In this document: piece by piece, positions 41,600 to 50,969 of the stretch | How positions within the stretch are numbered: the stretch's first letter is position 1 | How the letters are laid out: each line of letters starts with the position of its first letter | Source of the DNA: an uncultured Lysobacteraceae bacterium | GTDB taxonomy: Bacteria; Pseudomonadota; Gammaproteobacteria; Xanthomonadales; Xanthomonadaceae | Direction: 5' to 3' | Length of the DNA: 64,000 bases | Assembly (NCBI GenBank): GCA_936911875.1 | Contig: CAKZGB010000013.1 | Span: 1-64,000 of the forward strand | Position numbers and translations under genes: made by a program | Notes under the pieces: model-generated | What the model was told of the DNA's origin: nothing | What the model saw: only the letters and a program-made list of their open reading frames with translations | Databases searched by the model: none

Positions 41600-43528
41600 A
41601 TGATCTTGCGGACTTCGGTGACAGCGCTGGCGCTGGCGGTAGGATTGACAGTGTTCGGCAATGCGCAGGGCATGGCGATCAAAGATGCAGATCTGATGCA
41701 GTGGCAATCCAAGGTTCCGGCACCGGTCAATCAGCCATATCCCTACGGCACCATGCGCCTGCAAGTCGATACTACCGACACCGCGCGCAAGATCTTTAAA
41801 GTCCGTCAGGAAATTCCGGTGACTGCCGGCCCTCTGACCTTGCTGTATCCCAAGTGGTTGCCGGGCAATCACGCGCCCAACGGCCCCATCAACAAGGTCG
41901 CGGGGATTCGGTTCAGCGCCGGCAAGCAGACCCTGCAATGGAAACGCGATCCGTACGATGTGTATGCCTTCCATTTGAACGTACCGCAGGGTGTCACCGG
42001 CATCACCGCAGAGTTTGACTACCTGAGCCCGAGCGCGCGCGAGCAAGGTCGCATCACCGCGACGCAGGACATGCTCAATCTGCAATGGAATACCGTTGCG
42101 CTGTATCCGGCCGGTTATTACGTGCGTCAGATTCCGGTGCAGGCCTCGGTGAAATATCCGCAAGGTTTTACGGCGGCCACGGCACTGACATCGAGCAGTA
42201 AAGACGCAGACAACACGGTGCGTTATGAAACCGTGCCATTCGATACGCTGATCGACTCGCCGGTCTATGCCGGTCGCTATTTCAAATCCTGGGATCTCGA
42301 CCCGGGCAGCAAGACGCCCGTGCGTCTGAACGTGGTGGCCGATGCACCCGAACAGCTGGAAATGCCCGACGAAGCTTTGCGTGCACATCGCGCATTGGTG
42401 ACGCAGGCCTACAAGGCCTTCGGCTCGCATCATTACGATCACTACGAGTTCCTGCTGTCGCTGTCAGATCAGATGGGCGGCAACGGACTGGAACATCATC
42501 GCTCCAGCGAGAACGGCCACGATCCGGATCATTTCACCAACTGGAAAGGCAGCTTTGTCGGCCGCGATCTGCTGGCGCACGAATTCACGCACAGCTGGGA
42601 TGGCAAGTTCCGCCGCGGCGCCGATCTTACTACGCCCGACTACAACACGCCGATGGGCAACACGCTGCTGTGGGTCTACGAGGGTCAGACGCAGTTCTGG
42701 GGCAACGTGCTGGCGGCACGCTCCGGTCTCGTCTCGCAGGATCAGGCCAAGGACGCGACGGCAATTCTGGTTTCGACCTATGCCGATGAACGTCCGGGCT
42801 TCGGTTGGCGTTCGATTGCCGACACCACCTTTGATCCGATCATCAATAAGCGTGCGCCGCAGGCCAACACGGGCTATCAGTTGTCCGAAGATTACTACCG
42901 GGGCGGCCAGATGGTCTGGCTGGCGGTGCATGCCAAGATTGCCGAGCTCACCGGCGAGAAAAAGGGCATCGATGATTTCGCCCGTGCCTTCTTTGGCGTC
43001 GATAACGGTTCGTGGGACGTGCGTCCCTATACCTTCGAAGAGGTCGTCACGACCTTGAACACTGTGGCGCCATTTGATTGGACCACGTTCCTGCGCGAGC
43101 GCATCGACGGTACGCGCTCACCGGCCGATGGCATCATCGCCAACGGCTGGCGACTGACGTATCGCGACAAACCCAATGACTATCAGAAGGCCGCGCTGGG
43201 TGACAGCAAGACTGCGAACTTTGCGCTCTCGCTCGGCATGAACGTTGCGTCGGCAGACGGCCGCATCAACAGCGTCGTGTGGGATGGCCCGGCGTTCAAT
43301 GCCGGCTTGGGAATCGGTCAGACGCTGCTGGCCGTCAACGGCATGGCCTATACCAAGGATCGTCTGGAGACCGCGGTGCGTGCCAAGCAACCGGTCCGTC
43401 TGGTGGTGCGCAATGGTGATGTCGTGCGCGATGTCACCATCGATTACCGTGGTGGTCTGCGTTACCCGGTGCTTGAGCGCATTCCGGGAACGCCGGATCG
43501 CCTGAGCGCATTGTTGGCACCGCGCTGA
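41600..43528 (+). CDS. M61 family glycyl aminopeptidase, exported
   Basis: A 642-residue zinc peptidase with a signal peptide (residues 1 to about 25). The zinc motif HEFTH is at 327-331, with the downstream Glu ligand probably in LLWVYEGQTQFWG. An N-terminal beta domain precedes the catalytic domain, and a C-terminal PDZ-like domain (SLGMNVASADGRINSVVWDGPAFNAGLGIGQTLLAVNG) follows, the normal M61 arrangement. Expected to trim peptides with N-terminal Gly or Ala in the periplasm. Confidence 0.92.
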   Translation: MILRTSVTALALAVGLTVFGNAQGMAIKDADLMQWQSKVPAPVNQPYPYGTMRLQVDTTDTARKIFKVRQEIPVTAGPLTLLYPKWLPGNHAPNGPINKVAGIRFSAGKQTLQWKRDPYDVYAFHLNVPQGVTGITAEFDYLSPSAREQGRITATQDMLNLQWNTVALYPAGYYVRQIPVQASVKYPQGFTAATALTSSSKDADNTVRYETVPFDTLIDSPVYAGRYFKSWDLDPGSKTPVRLNVVADAPEQLEMPDEALRAHRALVTQAYKAFGSHHYDHYEFLLSLSDQMGGNGLEHHRSSENGHDPDHFTNWKGSFVGRDLLAHEFTHSWDGKFRRGADLTTPDYNTPMGNTLLWVYEGQTQFWGNVLAARSGLVSQDQAKDATAILVSTYADERPGFGWRSIADTTFDPIINKRAPQANTGYQLSEDYYRGGQMVWLAVHAKIAELTGEKKGIDDFARAFFGVDNGSWDVRPYTFEEVVTTLNTVAPFDWTTFLRERIDGTRSPADGIIANGWRLTYRDKPNDYQKAALGDSKTANFALSLGMNVASADGRINSVVWDGPAFNAGLGIGQTLLAVNGMAYTKDRLETAVRAKQPVRLVVRNGDVVRDVTIDYRGGLRYPVLERIPGTPDRLSALLAPR

Positions 43529-43576
43529 TTCGCGACGCCGCCCGAACGACGCAAGGCAGGTAAGCGCGCAGTGCGC

Positions 43577-44116
43577 TTACTGGCCTTCGGCGACTGTCTT
43601 GAGTTGCGCTAAGCCTTTTTCAAAGTCCTTACCGATCATCGAGTCGAGCAGACCCAGGCCGCTCATCATCTTGGTCATGAAGTCGGCATCGCCGGACATG
43701 GTCCAGGTGACTTGCGCGCCACCGGATTCGGTCTGAGCAATTTTGAAATCGGTGATCGCGGTCGACGACATCGGCTGCAGGAAGTCGAGCTTAATTTTGA
43801 CGTCGGACGGACTGGTGGCCGAAAGAATTTCCATGCGACCGGAGCCGACGCCTTCCTTGGCGGATTCCCACGCGTAGGTCGCACCGGTACCGTTGATCGG
43901 GCCGCCGTAAGTCTGCTTCATGTTCGGATCCAACTGATGCCATGGCGACCACCGGCCCCAGTTATGAAAATCCTGAATCTGCGCAAAGACCTCGGCAGGG
44001 GTGGCTTTGATCGGCTGCGAGGTGCGCGTCACCGAATAGGTGTTCGGCTGGAATGCTGTATACATCACCACGACAGCGACTAAGACCGCAACAACTACCA
44101 GAATGCGTTTAAACAT
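43577..44116 (-). CDS. Membrane-anchored SRPBCC (START-like) protein
   Basis: A 179-residue protein with one N-terminal membrane helix (residues 3-22) and an SRPBCC/polyketide-cyclase-like fold: ATPAEVFAQIQDFHNWGRWSPW and the GSGRMEILSATSPSDVKIKLDF strands. The family binds hydrophobic ligands; none can be assigned here. The start at 44116 is chosen as the ATG just before the membrane helix. Confidence 0.82.
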   Translation of the reverse strand: MFKRILVVVAVLVAVVVMYTAFQPNTYSVTRTSQPIKATPAEVFAQIQDFHNWGRWSPWHQLDPNMKQTYGGPINGTGATYAWESAKEGVGSGRMEILSATSPSDVKIKLDFLQPMSSTAITDFKIAQTESGGAQVTWTMSGDADFMTKMMSGLGLLDSMIGKDFEKGLAQLKTVAEGQ

Positions 44117-44200
44117 GTGACTTCTCCGAATCGGAACACGGACGTGGTGATGCGATTCCGAGTGTAGTGCCTGTTGCACCTGCGTGGCGCAATCCACCGG

Positions 44201-45565
44201 TTATGATTGAACGCTATTGCGGGCCTGGACGCGTAACTCGGGCATGGCGATGGTCTCCCACAAGGTGCCGATACGCGACGAACCGACCACCTGCAGTCCG
44301 GGCACCACCGCACCCTGTGCATCCAGAACACGGCCCGAATCATCGGTAAGAATGCCCAGACCATGCGGCCCCGGCACACCCACCCCGTTCGCAAGCAATG
44401 ACGCCAATAAAGGACTCGAAGGCCGTTCGAATCGCGTCTCGACTCCGGTGGCATTGATCACCACATCGGTCGGCAGCTCCTGCTCGCGGCCGTCGCGCGA
44501 ACGAAAGCGCAACGCTGACCCACCGCCCCCCGGCAACAGACGCGCGGCCAGGACTCGCAGCTGACCGCTCTGCATCAATGACTGCAACTCGGCCGCAATC
44601 TCGGGTGCAACGCGATGGCGATGAATATCCCAGTAGCGCACTGCATGCCGCAGGAAGCGGGACTGTTCGTCCGCCGACAGCGACTGCCACAGTTGCTGCC
44701 CATACGGGCGCAAGCGCTCGAACGTCCACTGCCACGGTTCGCCTTGCGCGATGCCTTGTGCAGAGCGCTGACGCAAGGTGCGCCACAAACCGAGCACGGT
44801 GTCCGGTAAATTTTCAGCAGCCGACGGTAGCGGCGATGGCAGATGCGCATCCGCGTGCGACAGCGGCAGTAAGCCGTGGCGCGACAGCACTGTGATCGGA
44901 CCGCGATGGCCTGCGCGCAGGCGCGTCATCACACTATCAACCATGCTGAGTCCCGAGCCGATCACGGTGATGCGCGCATCGGGCGACATGGGATCGAGCT
45001 GCGGATAGTCCCAACTCTCAACAACGGGTAATGAACCTGCATCGATCGGCAAAGCACGCGGCGCATTGCCGATGGCGAGCACGACTTGTGCAGCCCGCAA
45101 GCTCGTACCGTCCGACAAGGTCACAACGAACCCGTCGTCGGAACGAGCCAAGGCAACGGCCTCAGCGCGCACGTGCTGCAACGATGCAAACAGCGGCTGC
45201 TCACGCAAACGCGCCAGGAGATACGCACCGTAGGCGCGACGCGGCGCATACGCATGATCGAGATCATGACCGTGCAGACCTGCCAGTGCCGGATCGGGAT
45301 TGGCGGTCAGGTAATCGACAAAATCATGCGGACGATCGGCAAATGCGCTCATGCGACCTGCGGGCACATTGAGACGATGCTCCTCGCGGTCTGTCGAATA
45401 GGCAGCGCCTTGCGCCAGCACCACACGCGGTTCGATCACCGCAATACGCGGCGAACGACCGGTGGCCGAACACATCGACAGATAGTGCAAGGCAGCGAGT
45501 GCCCCGGCGGCGCCACCGCCAATCACGATTCGGTCGTATTCGTTGCTCTTATCCAAAACGGTCAC
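44201..45565 (-). CDS. FAD/NAD(P)-binding protein (NAD_binding_9 type)
   Basis: A 454-residue flavoprotein with a Rossmann fold (YDRIVIGGGAAGALAALHYL), AYSTDREEHRLNVPAGRMSAFADRP, a second dinucleotide motif (ITVIGSGLSMVDSVM) and DVVINATGVETRF. Function unknown; related proteins act in hydroxylation or siderophore pathways. The start is uncertain. The frame opens at GTG 45616, inside the terminator hairpin of the next gene, so GTG 45565 or TTG 45556 are more likely. Confidence 0.75.
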   Translation of the reverse strand: MTVLDKSNEYDRIVIGGGAAGALAALHYLSMCSATGRSPRIAVIEPRVVLAQGAAYSTDREEHRLNVPAGRMSAFADRPHDFVDYLTANPDPALAGLHGHDLDHAYAPRRAYGAYLLARLREQPLFASLQHVRAEAVALARSDDGFVVTLSDGTSLRAAQVVLAIGNAPRALPIDAGSLPVVESWDYPQLDPMSPDARITVIGSGLSMVDSVMTRLRAGHRGPITVLSRHGLLPLSHADAHLPSPLPSAAENLPDTVLGLWRTLRQRSAQGIAQGEPWQWTFERLRPYGQQLWQSLSADEQSRFLRHAVRYWDIHRHRVAPEIAAELQSLMQSGQLRVLAARLLPGGGGSALRFRSRDGREQELPTDVVINATGVETRFERPSSPLLASLLANGVGVPGPHGLGILTDDSGRVLDAQGAVVPGLQVVGSSRIGTLWETIAMPELRVQARNSVQS

Positions 45566-45603
45566 AGATCCAAAGTCCGAAAATGCATGCCCATCGTAAA
45601 ACG

Positions 45604-45630
45604 AAAAACCCCGCACGGCATGTGCGGGGT
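45604..45630 (-). terminator. Intrinsic terminator of the oxidoreductase gene
   Basis: 9-bp stem ACCCCGCAC/GTGCGGGGT (45608-45616, 45622-45630) with a 5-base loop, followed on the minus strand by TTTTT. It lies 20 bp past the oxidoreductase stop. Confidence 0.8.
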
Positions 45631-45649
45631 CTCGTTGAACCCGGCTTAA

Positions 45650-48600
45650 TTAAGCGACGCGGACTAGGCGCAGCGGGTTACGGAACTCGCGCAGCAGTTC
45701 GCCGAGTTCGATTTTGGCGGTGTGCACATTCGCCTCCTTGATGTGACCGAAGCCGCGCATGCGTTGCGGGATCTCGGCAATCTTGACGGCCAGATCGACG
45801 TTGTTGCCGTTGATCTCGCCCAGGATGCCTTCGATCGTCTGCACGTAGTCCTTGATCAGCGCGCGTTCCCTACGGCGTTCCTCGGTATAGCCGAACACGT
45901 CGAAGGCAGTGCCGCGCAGACCCTTGAGCTTGGCCAGCAGGCCGAACCACTTGAGCATCGAGGGACCGTATTCCTTCTTGATCAGATGCCCGTTGGCATC
46001 GCGTTTGGTGAACAGCGGCGGGGCCAGGTGGAAGGTCAGCGTGTAGTCGCCTTCGAACTGCTGCTCGAGCTGACGACGGAAGGTGCCATCGCTGTACAGA
46101 CGCGCGACTTCGTATTCGTCCTTGTAGGACATCAGCTTGAACAGATTGCGGGCCACGGCCTCTGTCAGACCATGCATGCCGCGCAGACGAGCCTGCTCGG
46201 CATCGCGCACGTGCGACACGAACGACGAGTAATCGCGCGCGTAATCGGCATTCTGATATTGCGTCAGGAATTCGACGCGACGTTCGATCAGCTCATCGAG
46301 CGAACGCGACAGTCGCGAATCGTCGAGCGGCAGATCGGCAACCGTACCGGTGCCTTCGCCCGATGCCGGCAGATGCTGCACAGCGCGCTCGGTCGGAACA
46401 GGTGCCGACGGCGATGCGAACTCGTGTTCTTCCCACTCGCCCGGGGCCAGCATCGGCAATTCGATATTGGTGTTGCCCAGTTCGGCAGTTGCGCGATCCA
46501 CACCGGCCGCCGCAGCGACAGCAGCAGGATTGGCGACGGCCAGGCGGCCCCATGCAAATGCCTTCTTGTTCATTTCGATGGCGGCACCGTTGAGTTCAAT
46601 GGCGCGCATCAGCGAATCGAACGACAGCGGGATCAGACCTTGTTGCCACGCATAACCCATGATGAAACTGTTCGAAGCGATCGCATCGCCCATCAGCTTG
46701 GTCGCGAGCTTGGTGGCATCGATCATGTACGGCTTGTTGCCACCCAGGGCCTTGGAAATACCGGCGACGATGTCTTCGGCCGGGAACTCCATGTCAGGAC
46801 GGGTGGTGAAGGTGCCGGGCATCGCTTCGTAAGTGTTGAGCACGACGGACGAACGGCCGTCGCGGATCTTGGACAGCACCCAGTAATCGTTGACGACGAC
46901 CATGTCGCAACCGAGTACCAGATCGGCCTCACCGGCGGCAATACGCACGGCGTGCAGATCGGCCGGCGTGCGGGCCAGACGGATGTGCGACGTCACCGCG
47001 CCACCCTTTTGTGCCAGACCGGTCTGATCGAGCACGGTGGCACCGAGACCTTCGAGATGGCCGGCCATGCCGAGCAGGGCACCGATGGTCACCACGCCGG
47101 TACCGCCAACGCCGGTCAGCAGGATGTTCCACGGCTTGGACAGATCGGAACGGATCGTCGGTTCGGGCAGGTTGTTGAGCAAATCGCCGACGCTAAACGA
47201 CGAGCCGGAATCCTTGCGCAGCTTGCCGCCATTGACTGTCACGAACGAAGGACAGAAGCCCTTAACGCACGAGAAGTCCTTGTTGCAGTTCGACTGATCG
47301 ATGGTGCGCTTGCGGCCGAACTCGGTTTCCTTGGGCAGGACCGAAACGCAGAACGATTTCTTGCCGCAGTCACCGCAGCCTTCGCACACGAGCGAGTTGA
47401 TGATGACGCGCTTGTTGGGATCTTCCATCTTGCCGCGCTTACGGCGACGGCGCTTTTCAGTGGCGCAGGTCTGATCGTAAATCAGCACCGACACGCCCTT
47501 CACTTCACGAAGGCGCTTTTGGACCTCGTCGAGATCGGCGCGGTCATGGAACTCGACACCGCTCGGGAACAGCTCGTGCTTGTGCCACTTCCGGATATCG
47601 TCGGAGACCAGCACGATGGTGTCCACGCCTTCGGCACGCATCTGGTGCGCGATGGCCGGGACGCTGAGCGTGCCATCGACCGGTTGACCGCCCGTCATCG
47701 CGACCGCATCGTTATACAGAATCTTGTAGGTGATGTTGACGCCGGTGGCCAAGGACTGACGGATCGCCAGCGAACCGCTGTGGAAGTACGTACCGTCGCC
47801 CAAGTTCTGGAAGACGTGTTCGGTTTCCGTAAACGGAGCCTGGCCGGACCAGGTCACGCCTTCGCCACCCATGTGCGTGTAGGTGTCGGTGTCGCGGTTC
47901 ATCCAGGTCACCATGTAGTGGCAACCGATACCGCCCATGGCGCGCGAACCTTGCGGTACCACCGTCGAAGTGTTGTGCGGGCAGCCCGAACAGTAATGCG
48001 GGACGCGCGGGAACTGCGCACGGGGCAGGGCGAGCTCGGATTCCTTTTCGGCCATCCAGCCCAGCACGTTGCGGATCTGTTCGCTGTCGTGGAACTTCTG
48101 GATGCGACGACCGATTACCCCCGCAATGGTCGCAGGCGTCAGTTCACCCGTCGACGGCAGGATCCATTCGCCCTGTTCGTCGTACTTGCCGACGATCGAC
48201 GGACGCTGGCCCGGCCAGTTGTACAGGTATTCCTTCATCTGACGTTCGATGAAGGCGCGCTTTTCTTCGACGACCAGAATGTCTTCGAGACCGTCGGCAA
48301 AGCGACGCACGCCTTCGGGTTCCAGCGGCCACGTCATGCCGATCTTGTACACGCGAATGCCCAGATCTGCGCAGGCCTTTTCATCAAGACCCAGATATTC
48401 GAGTGCCTGCAGCACGTCGAGGTAGGACTTGCCGGTGGTGGCAATACCCAAACGAGGACGCGGAGAGTCGATCACGATCTTGTCGATCTGATTTGCCCGT
48501 GCGAAGGCTTGTGCCGCCGCCACCGCATACTTGTGCAGACGCATTTCCTGATCCATCGGCGGATCTGGCCAGCGGATGTTGAGACCGCCGGTCGGCAAGA

Positions 48601-49342
48601 CAAAGTCATCGGGCGTGACGATCTTGAGCGCCAGCGGATCGACATCGAGCGACATCGACGACTCGACCGTCTCCGCAATCGTCTTGAAGCCGATCCAGCG
48701 ACCGGTAAAGCGCGACATTTCCCAACCGATCAGGCCCATCTCCAGGATGTCGCGCACGCCGGCCGGATTGAGGATCGGCATCATAGCCGACACGAATTCG
48801 TCTTCGCTGCCGTGCGGCAAGGTCGAAGAACGGCAGGCATGGTCATCGGCGGCCAGTGCCAGCACACCGCCCAGCGGCGAGGTGCCCGCGGCGTTGGCGT
48901 GCTTGAACACGTCGCCCGTGCGATCCACGCCCGGACCCTTGCCGTACCACATGCCGAACACGCCATCGACCTTGCTGCCCGGGAACAGGCCGACCTGCTG
49001 CGTGCCCCACACCAAGGTGGCGCCGAGATCTTCGTTGAGGCCCGGCGTAAACTTGACCTTGGCCGCCTCGAGATACTTGCGGGCGCGCCACAGTTCCAGG
49101 TCGAAACCGCCCAGCGGCGAACCGCGGTACCCGCTGACGAAGCCCTGCGTATTCAGGCCGGCAGCCTCATCGCGCAACTTCTGGATGATCGGCAAGCGCA
49201 CCAGCGCTTGGACGCCGCTGAGGTAGATGCGCCCGTGCTTGCGGGCATATTTGTCCTCGAGCGTGTAGTCCTTGTCCACGACCGAATTGGTCAGGGCCGT
49301 ACTGGCGGACTCGGGCGAGGACAGTTCAGCGGTGCTCGTCAT
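45650..49342 (-). CDS. Fused indolepyruvate:ferredoxin oxidoreductase
   Basis: A 1230-residue single-chain 2-oxoacid:acceptor oxidoreductase combining IorA- and IorB-like parts. It oxidatively decarboxylates aryl- or branched 2-oxoacids to acyl-CoA. The N-terminal TPP-binding half shows VSGYRGSPLGGFDLELW and, near residue 450, YCSGCPHNTSTVVPQGSRAMGGIGCHYM. A Cys-rich stretch (LVCEGCGDCGKKSFCVSV...CNKDFSCVKGFCPSF) looks like an iron-sulfur site. The gamma-type domain is LTGVGGTGVVTIGALLGMAGHLEGL. Common in Lysobacterales and other Proteobacteria in this fused form. Well isolated, with its own terminator. Confidence 0.9.
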   Translation of the reverse strand: MTSTAELSSPESASTALTNSVVDKDYTLEDKYARKHGRIYLSGVQALVRLPIIQKLRDEAAGLNTQGFVSGYRGSPLGGFDLELWRARKYLEAAKVKFTPGLNEDLGATLVWGTQQVGLFPGSKVDGVFGMWYGKGPGVDRTGDVFKHANAAGTSPLGGVLALAADDHACRSSTLPHGSEDEFVSAMMPILNPAGVRDILEMGLIGWEMSRFTGRWIGFKTIAETVESSMSLDVDPLALKIVTPDDFVLPTGGLNIRWPDPPMDQEMRLHKYAVAAAQAFARANQIDKIVIDSPRPRLGIATTGKSYLDVLQALEYLGLDEKACADLGIRVYKIGMTWPLEPEGVRRFADGLEDILVVEEKRAFIERQMKEYLYNWPGQRPSIVGKYDEQGEWILPSTGELTPATIAGVIGRRIQKFHDSEQIRNVLGWMAEKESELALPRAQFPRVPHYCSGCPHNTSTVVPQGSRAMGGIGCHYMVTWMNRDTDTYTHMGGEGVTWSGQAPFTETEHVFQNLGDGTYFHSGSLAIRQSLATGVNITYKILYNDAVAMTGGQPVDGTLSVPAIAHQMRAEGVDTIVLVSDDIRKWHKHELFPSGVEFHDRADLDEVQKRLREVKGVSVLIYDQTCATEKRRRRKRGKMEDPNKRVIINSLVCEGCGDCGKKSFCVSVLPKETEFGRKRTIDQSNCNKDFSCVKGFCPSFVTVNGGKLRKDSGSSFSVGDLLNNLPEPTIRSDLSKPWNILLTGVGGTGVVTIGALLGMAGHLEGLGATVLDQTGLAQKGGAVTSHIRLARTPADLHAVRIAAGEADLVLGCDMVVVNDYWVLSKIRDGRSSVVLNTYEAMPGTFTTRPDMEFPAEDIVAGISKALGGNKPYMIDATKLATKLMGDAIASNSFIMGYAWQQGLIPLSFDSLMRAIELNGAAIEMNKKAFAWGRLAVANPAAVAAAAGVDRATAELGNTNIELPMLAPGEWEEHEFASPSAPVPTERAVQHLPASGEGTGTVADLPLDDSRLSRSLDELIERRVEFLTQYQNADYARDYSSFVSHVRDAEQARLRGMHGLTEAVARNLFKLMSYKDEYEVARLYSDGTFRRQLEQQFEGDYTLTFHLAPPLFTKRDANGHLIKKEYGPSMLKWFGLLAKLKGLRGTAFDVFGYTEERRRERALIKDYVQTIEGILGEINGNNVDLAVKIAEIPQRMRGFGHIKEANVHTAKIELGELLREFRNPLRLVRVA

Positions 49343-49382
49343 ACGTATTCAACCATCTCAAATAATCCCCCCATTATATAAA

Positions 49383-49404
49383 GGGGACGGAGGGAATTAA
49401 TTTT
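49383..49404 (+). repeat. Second GGGGACGGAGG repeat, interrupted by the transposon
   Basis: GGGGACGGAGG followed by GAATTAATTTT matches the outer arm of the 35344 inverted repeat (GGGGACGGAGGCAATTAATTTTT) apart from one base. The mercury transposon starts at the next base. Its right flank continues as TTAATTTTTTGTAAAGG, so the uninterrupted element would read on in the same A/T-rich fashion. Confidence 0.75.
49397..49404. repeat. Target-site duplication, left
   Basis: TTAATTTT immediately before the left inverted repeat; an identical 8-mer lies at 54025-54032 right after the right inverted repeat. ISL3-family insertions characteristically duplicate 8 bp. Confidence 0.9.
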
Positions 49405-49427
49405 GGGCATCCGGAATCTGGTGTGGG
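49405..49427 (+). repeat. Transposon left inverted repeat
   Basis: Starts GGGCATCCGGAATC and ends GGTGTGGG. It pairs with 54002-54024 at 19 of 23 positions. A related subterminal motif, TTCAGTGTGGG, lies inside at 49520-49530. Confidence 0.9.
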
Positions 49428-49519
49428 TTCTGGCTCCTTGGGTCTTTGTAGCTATCACTTTCAAAGAATGGATTTTGGTGTTGGACGGCTGAGCGGATGT
49501 GCTAGAGTAAAAGTCGGAT

Positions 49520-49530
49520 TTCAGTGTGGG
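49520..49530 (+). repeat. Subterminal motif TTCAGTGTGGG, left
   Basis: The 11-mer is about 115 bp inside the left end; its exact inverse, CCCACACTGAA, is at 53912-53922, about 102 bp inside the right end. The shared GTGTGGG core with the terminal repeats suggests extra transposase-binding sites. Confidence 0.6.
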
Positions 49531-49547
49531 TTCGCCCAAGGTGCTGA

Positions 49548-50887
49548 GTGACGGACTTTCTCCAGCTGCGAAGCCTGAAGACGCTTGAAATCCTGACCAG
49601 CGAGGACAGTTACGTCGTCAAGGCCGAAGGCGTCAATCAGTGGGTGACCTACCCGCTGTGCAAGACCGGACGCCTGCATGGTCACGGCTCACAGGAACAG
49701 TCGTTTCAGGACACACCGACGCACGGCAAACCCGTCGTGATCTTCATCCAGCGCCGTCGCTATCGCTGTACAAGCTGCACCAAGACCTTGTTTGAGCCTG
49801 TGCGGACCTTGATGGAAAACGCCAAGCCACGGCGCGTCTGGTGCGTTATATCCGCGACCAGTCCTTCTCCAAGACCTTTGCGGCCCTTGCCCGGCAAGTA
49901 GCCGTGGACGAAAAGACGGTCCGCCACGTCTTCGACGATTTCATCGAGGAGGTCGAGGCCAAGACCCAGTTCCGGACGCCGCGGGTGCTGGGTATCGACG
50001 AGCTCAAGATCATCGGCCAGTACCGGGGCATGATCACCAACGTCGAGCGCAAGACCGTGTTCGATATCCGCCCCAGCCGGGCCAAAGCCGAGTTGATGCC
50101 CTATTTCCGCGACCTGCGGGACAAGGACTCGGTCGAGTGGGTGGCGATGGACATGTACCACGTTTATCGGCAGGTGGTGCGCGCCACGCTGCCACAGGCC
50201 CGGATCGTGGTCGATCGATTCCATATCCAGCGCATGGCGAACGACGCGCTGGAGAAGCTGCGCAAGCGCATTCGCAAGGATTTGTCCACCCGGCAGCGCC
50301 TCAAACTCAAGGACGAGCGGTTCCTGCTGCTCAAGCGGCAGCACGACCTGACAGGGAGAGATATGGACCGGATGCGGGAATGGTTCCAACAGTTCCCGCT
50401 CCTAAGCGAAGCCCACGCTCTCAAGGAAGGATTTCTGTCGATCTGGGATCAGAAGACCCGCCCAGCAGCAGAAGCCGCCTGCGCGAAGTGGCAGGCCAAT
50501 ATTCCGACCGAATTGGCGGCCACGTTCAAGGACCTGACCACCGCCGTGCACAACTGGCACGACGAAATCTTCGCCTACTTCGAGCAGCCGATTACCAATG
50601 CCTATACTGAGTCAGTCAACCGAGTGGCCAAAGACATGAACCGCATGGGCAGGGGTTACAGCTTCGAGGTGCTTCGGGCGCGCATGCTCTACGACAAGAA
50701 GGCGCGCAAGGATGGCTCGGTTATCGAAACCGTGTTGGTCGATGACGACGACCCAATGACCACGGACTTCGTGTTCCAGCGGATGACCACGGCGGCAACG
50801 CGCAAGAAGAAGATCACGCGCGTGGTCGAGTACGGCCCCTATCTCCCGACGCTGGCGCGGCTACTCGAAGAGGGGTATTTCGAATAG
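49548..50887 (+). pseudogene. ISL3 family transposase, frameshifted
   Basis: Read across one frameshift, this is a full-length ISL3 transposase of about 445 residues. The first part (GTG start at 49548, with AAGG upstream) holds the zinc-finger-like N-terminus ending YRCTSCTKTLFEPVRTLMENAK. At about 49826 one G appears to be missing (AAG-CC where AAG-GCC would continue as KATARLVRYIRD). The second part, open from 49841, has an HTH and the DDE catalytic set in LGIDELKIIGQ, WVAMDMYHVYRQ and NAYTESVNRVAKDMNRMGRGYSF. A real single-base deletion or a sequencing error would look the same. Confidence 0.88.
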
Positions 50888-50969
50888 TCCTCAGCCCATT
50901 GTGCAAGAGGCGGCGCTTCAGCCTGAATTTGTGATTCAGCCGATGAAGCATAGGTAAGAGGCCCAGCCA

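Noticed and set aside
45722..49381. A 1219-codon open frame on the plus strand
   Set aside because: Antisense to the indolepyruvate oxidoreductase. Its composition (His, Arg, Gln and Gly-rich, no domains) is what third-position GC bias produces opposite a real gene.
49820..49845. Programmed frameshifting in the ISL3 transposase
   Set aside because: No slippery heptamer or stimulatory hairpin is visible, and ISL3 transposases are normally one frame. A lesion or an error is simpler.
50925..50950. A hairpin (GCTTCA/TGAAGC) after the transposase, first considered as the right end of a short IS
   Set aside because: It only weakly resembles the left end. The true partner, with the 8-bp duplication, is at 54002-54024, placing the mer genes inside the element.
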